Source: Nitrospirae bacterium RBG_16_43_11
GTDB taxonomy: Bacteria > Nitrospirota > 9FT-COMBO-42-15 > HDB-SIOI813
Direction of reading: 5' to 3'
DNA: 7,643 bases
Assembly (NCBI GenBank): GCA_001805165.1
Contig: MHEI01000009.1
Location: 1 to 7,643 of the forward strand
The position numbers and the translations under genes are program-made. Shown here piece by piece: positions 1-6,636 of the stretch. Numbering within the stretch: the first letter of the stretch is position 1; each line of letters starts with the position of its first letter. The notes below the pieces were generated by a model. That model worked only from the letters and a program-made list of their open reading frames with translations. It made no database searches and had not been told where the DNA came from.

Positions 1-180
1 TTTCAACAGGGATTCTACGGCATCTTTGACTTTCTTTTTCTCTTCTTCTTTGAGATATGTCTCCTCCACTACCTCACGAATCAGGGTGCCAAGCTTTTTA
101 TTCTGTCTCGCAGCGATCTCTTCGAGCGTTTTATATTGTTTTTCCGTGAATAAGACCTGGACACGCTGTGGGTATTTCAT
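1..180 (-). CDS. Ribbon-helix-helix (CopG/VapB-type) DNA-binding protein, probable antitoxin, C-terminus outside window
   Basis: The ATG at 180-178 opens a frame of 60 codons that runs off the left edge without a stop. The protein begins MKYPQRVQVLFTEKQYKTLE. It has the ribbon-helix-helix layout: a short beta strand (RVQVLFT, residues 6-12), helix A (about 13-26, EKQYKTLEEIAARQ), a turn (NKKLG), and helix B (about 31-42, TLIREVVEETYL). A highly charged Lys/Glu tail follows. In this fold the strands of a dimer pair and sit in the DNA major groove, and many members are antitoxins that repress their own promoter with a PIN-domain or RelE-like toxin encoded downstream. The toxin, if there is one, would lie left of the window. 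The promoter and repeat array directly upstream fit self-regulation. It is transcribed away from the glycosyltransferases and is probably unrelated to sugar synthesis. A stand-alone CopG-like regulator is the alternative. Confidence 0.8.
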   Translation of the reverse strand, partial: MKYPQRVQVLFTEKQYKTLEEIAARQNKKLGTLIREVVEETYLKEEEKKKVKDAVESLLK

Positions 181-186
181 AGCATG

Positions 187-215
187 ATAGTATCAGCATA
201 ATAGTATTATGTCAA
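187..215 (-). promoter_or_regulatory. Sigma70-type promoter of the ribbon-helix-helix gene
   Basis: Read on the - strand, a perfect -35 box TTGACA (215-210) is followed by a 17-bp spacer and a -10 box TACTAT (192-187; 4 of 6 consensus positions). Transcription would start about seven bases beyond the -10 box, at or next to the ATG at 180, which implies a leaderless or nearly leaderless transcript. No Shine-Dalgarno sequence precedes that ATG. Both boxes lie inside the three 14-bp repeats, so a protein bound there would block RNA polymerase. Confidence 0.6.
197..210 (+). promoter_or_regulatory. Possible forward -10 region for the glycosyltransferase cluster
   Basis: Two overlapping-purpose -10 candidates lie upstream of the first transferase: CATAAT (197-202) and TATTAT (205-210), each 5 of 6 to TATAAT. 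The only -35-like match is TTCATA (176-181, 4 of 6), which is at a poor distance from either box (15 or 23 bp). If used, the promoter would sit inside the repeat array, so the repressor could also affect the polysaccharide genes. AT-rich DNA gives such matches by chance, and the cluster could instead be read from elsewhere. Confidence 0.25.
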
Positions 216-232
216 TAGTGTTATTTAGAAAT

Positions 233-1090
233 ATGGATTTATCAATCCTGATTGTTAATTGGAATACCAAAGTTTTTCTGGACGGTTGCCTGCAGTCCAT
301 ATACAGTTCTGTAAAAGACATCTCTTTTGAAGTAATTGTCGTGGATAATAATTCCGGTGATGGCAGCGCTGAGATGGTCAGAAAGACCTTTCCTGAAACA
401 CGACTCATAGAAAATAAGGAAAACGCAGGGTTTGCAAGAGGGAATAATCAGGCGTATGCGGTCTCAAAGGGCAAGGTCATCGGATTGCTGAATCCTGATA
501 CTATTGTTTATCCGGGTACGTTTGAAAAGATGGTGGATTACCTGAATACTCATGAGGGAGTGGGGGCTGTAAGTTGCAAGTTCTTAAACCCGGATGGTTC
601 CTTGCAGAGGCAATATTTCCGGCGATTTCCCACAGTCTCCACTATATTCTTCCGTTATTCAGAGCTTGGCCGACGCATAGACAGACGCTTTTATCACGGC
701 AGGGCTTTAAGCTCCTTCTTCTATGAGGATAAGACATTTGATCACACTGAAACGATATCACAGCCCGGTGCTACGTGTCTGGTAATGCGTCGGTCTCTCA
801 TTGAAAAGATTGGTTTGTTTGATGAACAGTTCCCGATACTTTTTAATGATGTGGATCTATGCAAGAGGATATGGAATGAAGGATATGAGATTCACGTCCT
901 GGCGGATGCACATATAACCCATTATGGCGGATCTAATATTAAGACATTACCAAAGGATGAGCTTAATCAGATAGCCATCTGTGGAATATATCGTTATTTC
1001 AAAAAACATCATGGGTTCATACAGGTTTTATTTATTTATTTAATATTCAGTATAGATAAGTACATCTCCAGGGTATTTAATATACGTTGA
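233..1090 (+). CDS. Family 2 glycosyltransferase, WbbL/rhamnosyltransferase-like
   Basis: This 285-residue GT-A enzyme should transfer a sugar, plausibly rhamnose, from a nucleotide-sugar to a lipid-linked glycan at the inner membrane. The nucleotide-binding strand LSILIVNWNT is at residues 3-12 and VDNNS at 37-41. The segment ENAGFARGNN (63-72) is characteristic of the WbbL group. The metal-binding DxD region appears as NPDT (87-90), and the acceptor-side acidic motif as NDVDLC (205-210). The C-terminus has a short hydrophobic stretch (about 262-273) followed by basic residues, which may anchor it to the membrane. I chose the ATG at 233 because the protein then starts MDLSILIVNWNT, as family members usually do. 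An in-frame ATG at 209 would add eight residues but lies within the operator repeats. Neither start has a good ribosome binding site. The stop touches the next gene, so coupling is likely. The donor sugar cannot be read from the sequence. Confidence 0.9.
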   Translation: MDLSILIVNWNTKVFLDGCLQSIYSSVKDISFEVIVVDNNSGDGSAEMVRKTFPETRLIENKENAGFARGNNQAYAVSKGKVIGLLNPDTIVYPGTFEKMVDYLNTHEGVGAVSCKFLNPDGSLQRQYFRRFPTVSTIFFRYSELGRRIDRRFYHGRALSSFFYEDKTFDHTETISQPGATCLVMRRSLIEKIGLFDEQFPILFNDVDLCKRIWNEGYEIHVLADAHITHYGGSNIKTLPKDELNQIAICGIYRYFKKHHGFIQVLFIYLIFSIDKYISRVFNIR

Positions 1091-1092
1091 CG

Positions 1093-4000
1093 ATGAAAAG
1101 ACCAGCGTTATCAGATTACGATATCTGGATGAATAATTTCGCATTCACTGAGAAGAAGCGGAATCATGTCTTATCCGAGATTGAGAGATTTTCTTATAAA
1201 CCCTTAATCAGTATTGCGACTCCAGTCTATAATATCGAGGATGTCTGGCTGGAGAAGTGTATACAGTCTGTTTTGGCGCAGACGTATGCAAACTGGGAAC
1301 TCTGCATCGTTGATGATGCGTCCACACGTAAAGGTATCAGGGAGGTATTACAGAGGTACTCAAAGAGTGATTCAAGGATTAAGACAAAATACCTGACTCA
1401 AAATCTCCACATCTCCGGCGCTACTAATGAGGCTCTGGATATGGCTGGCGGAGAATTCGTGGCCTTCCTGGATCATGATGATGAGTTACACCCGAATGCC
1501 TTGTACGAAATAGTTAACCTCCTTCAATCGTCAAAGGACGCTGACATTATCTATACAGATAACGATATGATCAAGACAGAGGGAAAGAGGTTTGGCCCTA
1601 AGTTCAAGCCTGACTGGAGTCCGGAGTTATTATTATCATATATGTACATCAGTCACCTCTTTGTTTGCAGGACGGCGCTCGTCAGAGAGGTAGGTGGTTT
1701 GAGGAAAGGCTATGAGGGGTCTCAGGATCACGACCTCGCGCTTAGATTGAGTGAGATGACGGACAGGATATATCATATCCCGAAGATTCTCTATCATGCG
1801 CGTTTAATGCCGACGTCCGTTTCAAGATCAGGCGATAGTAAGCCCCATGCAATCGCATGCGGGATAAAGGCTGTACAGGATGCGGTTATTCGGCGGGGAT
1901 TCCGTGCGACAGTGGATCGGCCTGATTTTGCGATAAAAGCAAAATATGGAAACTACAAGCTGAATTTTCACGACTCCGGTAACGAAAGGGTTGCTATTAT
2001 TATTCCTACGAGGGATAGAGTGGATTTGCTGAAACGATGTATAGACAGCATCGAGGCAAAGACGACTTATAAAAACTACGAGATTATCATAGTGGATGAC
2101 CGAAGTCAGGAAGAGGCGACTCACCGTTATTTTAATTCCATTAGACATCGTGTAATCAAGGCTGGGTACGGCGTGGAATTTAATTTCTCCCGGATTATCA
2201 ACCGGGCGGTCAGGGAATCAGGGGATGACATTGAATATCTGCTCTTTCTGAATAATGATACTGAGGTCATCACAGATAACTGGATCGAAGAGATGCTCGG
2301 GTGGATGCAAAGCCCGGAGATCGGGGCCGTAGGCGCGAAACTCTTATACTCCGACAACACCATTCAGCATGCCGGCATCATCCTGGCCCTCCATGAAGGA
2401 CTGCCGGGTCATGCTTTCAAGACATTGCCTGAATCCTCTATAGGATATTTGTCCCTGGCGAATGTAGCCAGAAACAGTTCGGCTGTAACTGCTGCATGTA
2501 TGCTGACGAGGCGCAGCAGCTTCGAAGAGGTCGGAGGCTTTGATGAAGAGGACCTTTCCGAGGCATACAACGATGTGGACTACTGCCTGAAACTCCGGGA
2601 GAAGGGATACAGGATAGTCTTTACCCCTTATGCGATACTCTATCATTACGAAGGAAGATCGCGCGGAAGAAGGGTGCCTGTCAATAACGAGCATGCTTTC
2701 AGAAAGAAATGGGGAAATATTCGAGTCGATCCTTATTTCAATCCCAACCTCGAAGGGTGGCTCTTCAGAGTCAGAAAGGATGTCCGTGAGGTCCTGCCGG
2801 TAAGCCGGAAGATTAAAATATTGTTGGTGTCACATAATTTCAACTATGAAGGGGCACCGTTGTCGTTGCTTTCTATTGCTAAAGGACTACATAAGGATGG
2901 ATATGAAATATCTGTTCTCTCCCCTAAGGATGGTGTATTGAAGGATGCCTACATAGAAAATGGCATGGAGGTTATTGTCAGGGATATAAGACTCGCAGGA
3001 GTCAGCGTTGCTGCTTTTTATGAGGAGATAAATAAATTGGCAGCATGGGTCAGTGAAAGCGGATTCGATATCATTTTCTGCAATACGCTTAATATTTTTT
3101 ATGCTCACTACGTAGCCCAATCTTGCGGTATCCCATCTATCTGGTGTATTCGGGAGAGCGCAATTGCAGCCAGCCTTTTAAAGAGATATTTCGAGAATGA
3201 CGCTCTGGTAAAATTGGGGATTGAGGCTGCTGAAATACCGACGCATCTGATTTTTGTATCAAAGGAAACGGCCAGATTGTTCGGTGACCCTGAGAATAAC
3301 GGTGCATTCAGGATTATTCATAACGGAATTGGAATAGAGGAAATTGAAAAGTATAAAATGACTTATACTAAAAATAGACTCAGGAAAGAATATGGTATAC
3401 CGGATGGTGTCAGGGTCATTACCCTTGTCGGAACTACCAACCGCCGTAAAGCGCAGGATGTTTTCATTAGAAGCGCAGTGGAACTGTTAAAAAAGGATAA
3501 TAAATTACTGTTTAATATCGTAGGGGGGCGGGAGGAAGAAGTTGAATACCTTGGTATGCTGAGGAAGATGATTTCAGATGCTGGAGTCGGGAAATATATC
3601 AGAATAATTCCCGAAACACCGCACGTCTTTCCTTATTACAGGATTTCGGATATATTTGTATGCGCCTCTTATGCCGAATCCTTTCCCCGTGTTATTTTGG
3701 AAGCAATGTTGTTTAAACTCCCTATTGTGGCTACAAAGGTTTACGGTATACAGGAACAGATCGAAGACGGGATCAGCGGACTTCTGGTTCCTCCAGGCGA
3801 CCATAATATATTATCCGAAAAGATTGCTTTACTGTTGGCTGATGAAAGCCTTACTTTGGGATTAGCAGAGAATGCCTATTACAGGGTTATTAATAAATTT
3901 ACATATGATAATATGATGGAGTCTTATAAAAGATGTATTAATGAGAGTATATTCTCTTTGCCCAATTATCACGGGTTTACAATTTCAGATGAAAGAAGCC

Positions 4001-4155
4001 CGCTATTATTAAAAAAGTTATCCTATTCTGTTAATCAATATAGACATGCACTTGAAAGAGATGGGGTATATGAGGGAAATAAGAAAACTATGAAGAAACT
4101 TTGTAAGAAATTATATGGGCTTTTCAGCGCTTGTTATGAAGAAGACAAAAATTAA
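1093..4155 (+). CDS. Three-domain glycosyltransferase fusion, GT2-GT2-GT4
   Basis: This 1020-residue protein carries three complete-looking transferase domains and could add up to three sugars in sequence to a polysaccharide repeat. Domain 1 (about 38-285, GT2) has LISIATPVYN at 38-47, VDDAS at 73-77, the catalytic DHDD at 127-130 and QDHDL at 211-215. Domain 2 (about 299-545, GT2) has VAIIIPTRD from 300, VDDRS at 334-338, NNDTE at 387-391 and NDVD at 493-496. Domain 3 (about 573-950, GT4, GT-B fold) has EGAP at 586-589 in the N-terminal loop, VGTTNRRKAQD at 779-789 and the E-x7-E motif at E862/E870. A lysine-rich tail of about 70 residues follows. The leader before domain 1 (YDIWMNNFAF...) is typical of the GT2 pairs seen in rhamnan and O-antigen clusters. 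I chose ATG 1093, two bases after the preceding stop. A TTG at 1087, overlapping that stop, would add two residues. GC content falls in the GT4 part. Substrates are unknown. Confidence 0.92.
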   Translation: MKRPALSDYDIWMNNFAFTEKKRNHVLSEIERFSYKPLISIATPVYNIEDVWLEKCIQSVLAQTYANWELCIVDDASTRKGIREVLQRYSKSDSRIKTKYLTQNLHISGATNEALDMAGGEFVAFLDHDDELHPNALYEIVNLLQSSKDADIIYTDNDMIKTEGKRFGPKFKPDWSPELLLSYMYISHLFVCRTALVREVGGLRKGYEGSQDHDLALRLSEMTDRIYHIPKILYHARLMPTSVSRSGDSKPHAIACGIKAVQDAVIRRGFRATVDRPDFAIKAKYGNYKLNFHDSGNERVAIIIPTRDRVDLLKRCIDSIEAKTTYKNYEIIIVDDRSQEEATHRYFNSIRHRVIKAGYGVEFNFSRIINRAVRESGDDIEYLLFLNNDTEVITDNWIEEMLGWMQSPEIGAVGAKLLYSDNTIQHAGIILALHEGLPGHAFKTLPESSIGYLSLANVARNSSAVTAACMLTRRSSFEEVGGFDEEDLSEAYNDVDYCLKLREKGYRIVFTPYAILYHYEGRSRGRRVPVNNEHAFRKKWGNIRVDPYFNPNLEGWLFRVRKDVREVLPVSRKIKILLVSHNFNYEGAPLSLLSIAKGLHKDGYEISVLSPKDGVLKDAYIENGMEVIVRDIRLAGVSVAAFYEEINKLAAWVSESGFDIIFCNTLNIFYAHYVAQSCGIPSIWCIRESAIAASLLKRYFENDALVKLGIEAAEIPTHLIFVSKETARLFGDPENNGAFRIIHNGIGIEEIEKYKMTYTKNRLRKEYGIPDGVRVITLVGTTNRRKAQDVFIRSAVELLKKDNKLLFNIVGGREEEVEYLGMLRKMISDAGVGKYIRIIPETPHVFPYYRISDIFVCASYAESFPRVILEAMLFKLPIVATKVYGIQEQIEDGISGLLVPPGDHNILSEKIALLLADESLTLGLAENAYYRVINKFTYDNMMESYKRCINESIFSLPNYHGFTISDERSPLLLKKLSYSVNQYRHALERDGVYEGNKKTMKKLCKKLYGLFSACYEEDKN

Positions 4156-5260
4156 CCTCGCACTTATATCCCCTAATTACAACCGATATTCAGAGACATT
4201 TATACAAGCCCACAGAAATATCCCGGGTGTGTATGTAAGTTATTATTATGATGGGGCGTTGCCGGCCAATTTAGAGGGCTATGGTCGTCTTATTGGCAGA
4301 AAACCTATGCAGAAAGTTATGATGCTATTGATTAGCAGACTTTTACATGGTGGCTTAACACTTCGTGAATACTCTCTTGCGAGATCATTACGCTTGGAGG
4401 GAATAAAATGTGTATTGGCAGAATATGGTGGGACTGGAGTCGCGGTATTGCCAGTATGTAAGAAGTTAGATATACCACTTATAGTACATTTTCACGGTTA
4501 TGATGCATCAATATATGATACTTTGGAGAAACATAGAGACGGTTATATCCAATTATTTGTATATGCGGCATACATAGTCGTTGTATCACAGGCAATGAAG
4601 CAGAAGATGTTATCTCTTGGATGTCCTGAAGAAAAGATCATCTATAATGTTTATGGCCCTGATGATTCATTTTTTAAGGTTAGCCCGGATTATCGGGAAA
4701 AAATATTAATTGGAGCAGGTAGATTTGTAGATAAAAAAGCACCATATTATACAATATTGGCTTTTTCAAAAATAGTAAACAGGCATCCTGACGCCAAATT
4801 AATTATTGCAGGTACAGGAGTCTTGCATAATTCCTGTCATAACCTTGTTAAATATCTCGGTATGGGAAAGCAAATCGTGTTGCCAGGTGCTGTATCTCCT
4901 TCTGATCTTAAAGAATATTTTAAGAATGCCAGAGCTGTCGTACAGCACTCTATAACTGCTGCAAATGGTGATATGGAGGGAACTCCGGTCGTAGTTTTGG
5001 AGGCAGGTGCAGCGGCCTTGTCAGTCATCAGTACACGCCATGCTGGAATTACTGATGTTGTGATAGAGGGAGAAACAGGTTTGTTATCTGACGAACATGA
5101 TGTGGAGGGTATGGCTGAGAATATGGATATTATTTTGAAGGATCGTGGAGTTGCTTTAAAAATGGGACAAAATGCAAGAAACCACATTAGAACAAATTAT
5201 TCGATGCAACGGCATTTGCAGAAGCTGTCGGATATCATTAAGCAATCAGTCAAGCACTGA
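4136..5260 (+). CDS. Family 4 glycosyltransferase, WcaL/colanic-acid-transferase-like
   Basis: This 374-residue GT-B retaining transferase probably adds one sugar in exopolysaccharide or O-antigen assembly in the cytoplasm. The N-terminal half begins MKKTKINLALISPNYN with SETFIQAH (about 19-26), as in WcaL-type enzymes, and contains HFHGYD (118-123). The C-terminal nucleotide-sugar domain has GAGRFVDKKAP (193-203), IAGTG (224-228) and the E-x7-E motif at E281/E289 within EGTPVVVLE. AGITDVVIEGETGLL (303-317) is the usual GT4 end of the donor site. The length is normal for the family. The ATG at 4136 overlaps the end of the fusion gene by 20 bases. An in-frame ATG at 4115 would add MGFSALV and has a slightly better purine-rich stretch (AAGAAA) upstream, so the start is uncertain. 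The overlap argues for translational coupling. Confidence 0.9.
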   Translation: MKKTKINLALISPNYNRYSETFIQAHRNIPGVYVSYYYDGALPANLEGYGRLIGRKPMQKVMMLLISRLLHGGLTLREYSLARSLRLEGIKCVLAEYGGTGVAVLPVCKKLDIPLIVHFHGYDASIYDTLEKHRDGYIQLFVYAAYIVVVSQAMKQKMLSLGCPEEKIIYNVYGPDDSFFKVSPDYREKILIGAGRFVDKKAPYYTILAFSKIVNRHPDAKLIIAGTGVLHNSCHNLVKYLGMGKQIVLPGAVSPSDLKEYFKNARAVVQHSITAANGDMEGTPVVVLEAGAAALSVISTRHAGITDVVIEGETGLLSDEHDVEGMAENMDIILKDRGVALKMGQNARNHIRTNYSMQRHLQKLSDIIKQSVKH

Positions 5261-5402
5261 AGTATCACTCTGCAGTATAGACGAGAGACATCTAATACCT
5301 ATTACACCCAATCTGGTGAATGCTATTTATCAAAGTGATTCAAAAGAGCATATTTTATAAGTTATACAGGAGAGCATAATTTATTATTGAGCGTAGCGAT
5401 TA
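5261..5402. other. 142-bp intergenic gap, the only real break within the cluster
   Basis: This AT-rich stretch separates two GT4 genes that otherwise sit in a tightly packed series. No supported gene lies in it. It contains AGAGCATA twice (5345-5352 and 5371-5378, 26 bp apart), each followed by an AT-rich run. A weak promoter is possible: TTCAAA (5339-5344) with TATACA (5363-5368) at 18-bp spacing, or TATAAG (5356-5361) without a clear -35. A 4-bp CACC/GGTG stem around 5306-5319 is too weak to be called a terminator. Confidence 0.4.
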
Positions 5403-6614
5403 ATGCGTATTCTTTTTGTGTTAAACACCTTTCCAGTCGTTTCTCAGACATTCGTCCTCAATGAAATTGTGGAAATGCTGAAATTGGGGCATGAAATAAG
5501 AATATTGTCTATTTTCTCATCCGATGAGAAAATTAAGCATAGAAACTTTGGAAAATATCAACTTAATAAATATATAAGATATGTCTTTGTAAATCGTAAA
5601 GCTATGCCCAGGGGGTTTAAGAAAATCCACAGAATTATACTGAACATTCTACGGTCGGCTTATCATGGTTTTGATAAAATCGGATTAAATAAGGATACTA
5701 AATCTGGCAGAATCATTTATTCGTTAGGTAATAACTCGTTGGATTATTCGATCGAGGTAGGATTGTCAATATTGGATTCTTTCAATGCCGATATCATACA
5801 TGCGCATTTTTGCGATGATGCAACTGCTGTTGCAAAGGAACTGTCCAGGCAAAAAGGTATTCCATACACTTTTTCTGCCCATGGTTATGATATTTATGTC
5901 AATCCCCCCGCTGATTGGAAAGAGCGTCTTTATATGTCAAAATTCTGTATTGTATATACTCAGTTTAATAAAAATTATCTTATTAATAAATACAATGTCT
6001 CAGCGGAGAAGATAAAGGTTGTGCAGCATGGTGTGGATATTAACGAGTTCAAACCATCGGTTCGCAAATTTAAGAAATTAACTATAGTTTCCGTTGCGAG
6101 GTTGCATCCTATCAAAGGAAATGAGTATTTGATCGTTGCATGTTCAATATTAAAAACTAAAGGTCTTGATTATCAATGTCTGCTCGTCGGGGATGGGGAA
6201 CGGAGAGCTTATTTACAGAGCATGATTGAAGATCTTAATTTAAGTGACTGTGTTAAGATTTTAGGCGATAAAAGGCATGACCAGGTAGCAAGACTCCTGC
6301 GGTATTGCCACATACATGTTTTACCCAGTATAGAAGAATCATTCGGAGTCGCAACATTAGAAGCTATGGCCTGCGGCCTGGCTGTTGTCTCATCGGATGT
6401 TCAGGGAGTATCTGAATTGATCCAGCACATGAAAACGGGGTTTTTAGTTCAGCCCCAAAATGCAAAGATGCTTGCTGACTGTCTTGAAGCCTTAGGTAAA
6501 GATGATGGTTTAAGAGAAAAAATGGGTTCTGCGGCAAGAAGTTATGTCGAGAAGAAATATTCTTTGGAGAACGAGGCACGAGAGACTCTCGGGTTGTGGG
6601 AAAGCGTTATTTAG
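5403..6614 (+). CDS. Family 4 glycosyltransferase (GT-B fold)
   Basis: This 403-residue enzyme is a classic GT4 retaining transferase acting on a lipid-linked glycan in the cytoplasm. The N-terminal domain starts MRILFVLNTFPVVSQTFVLNEI, the form common in exopolysaccharide and colanic-acid clusters, and has IIHAHF (131-136) and SAHGYDIY (158-165). The donor domain has VSVARLHPIKGNEYLI (229-244), LLVGDGE (260-266), the E-x7-E motif at E312/E320 (ESFGVATLE) and GVSELI (335-340). Length and motif order are normal and no key residue is missing. The ATG at 5403 is fixed by an in-frame TAG at 5394-5396. Its ribosome binding site is poor (only GAG about 11 bases upstream). It follows a 142-bp gap and may have its own promoter. 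It resembles its GT4 neighbour at 4136-5260 in layout but not closely in sequence, so recent duplication is unlikely. The sugar is unknown. Confidence 0.92.
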   Translation: MRILFVLNTFPVVSQTFVLNEIVEMLKLGHEIRILSIFSSDEKIKHRNFGKYQLNKYIRYVFVNRKAMPRGFKKIHRIILNILRSAYHGFDKIGLNKDTKSGRIIYSLGNNSLDYSIEVGLSILDSFNADIIHAHFCDDATAVAKELSRQKGIPYTFSAHGYDIYVNPPADWKERLYMSKFCIVYTQFNKNYLINKYNVSAEKIKVVQHGVDINEFKPSVRKFKKLTIVSVARLHPIKGNEYLIVACSILKTKGLDYQCLLVGDGERRAYLQSMIEDLNLSDCVKILGDKRHDQVARLLRYCHIHVLPSIEESFGVATLEAMACGLAVVSSDVQGVSELIQHMKTGFLVQPQNAKMLADCLEALGKDDGLREKMGSAARSYVEKKYSLENEARETLGLWESVI

Positions 6615-6636
6615 GAAGCCATATCGCGGGAATAAA

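Larger units (their letters stand above)
181..222 (-). repeat. Three contiguous 14-bp repeats, probable operator of the ribbon-helix-helix repressor
   Basis: On the - strand the array reads AACACTATTGACAT (222-209), AATACTATTATGCT (208-195) and GATACTATCATGCT (194-181). Copies two and three match at 12 of 14 positions, and copies one and two at 9 of 14. Each has the core ACTAT. The centre of copy two forms a perfect inverted repeat with 7-bp arms, CATAATA-C-TATTATG (211-197). Copy three forms one with 5-bp arms, TGATA-C-TATCA (195-185). The array ends exactly at the start codon and covers the -35 and -10 boxes. Tandem short sites spaced along the promoter are the usual target of ribbon-helix-helix repressors (MetJ, CopG and omega families); assigning this array to the adjacent gene is inference. 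Confidence 0.6.

Noticed and set aside
209..232. Eight-residue N-terminal extension of the first GT2 from ATG 209
   Set aside because: It starts inside the operator repeats, has no ribosome binding site, and family members normally begin at the MDLSILIVNWNT position.
1846..1863. ATGC/GCAT inverted repeat within the fusion gene
   Set aside because: It is a five-pair stem inside a conserved coding region and is expected by chance.
1828..2694. Chain of - strand open frames opposite the fusion gene
   Set aside because: They lie wholly opposite a gene with clear protein motifs, overlap one another in different frames, and show no recognisable domain.
4837..5187. 116-codon - strand open frame opposite the GT4 gene
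   Set aside because: It is a complement-strand shadow of the E-x7-E region of a well-supported gene, with low-complexity Ser/Thr/Pro content.
5306..5319. CACC/GGTG hairpin as a terminator between the two GT4 genes
   Set aside because: The stem is only four base pairs and no T-run follows it.
5172..5360. 62-codon + strand open frame spanning the GT4 end and the intergenic gap
   Set aside because: Half of it is an out-of-frame reading of the GT4 gene. It has no ribosome binding site and no recognisable domain.
4136..6614. Recent tandem duplication of the two stand-alone GT4 genes
   Set aside because: Only the general GT4 motifs are shared. Spacing, length and the sequence between motifs differ too much.
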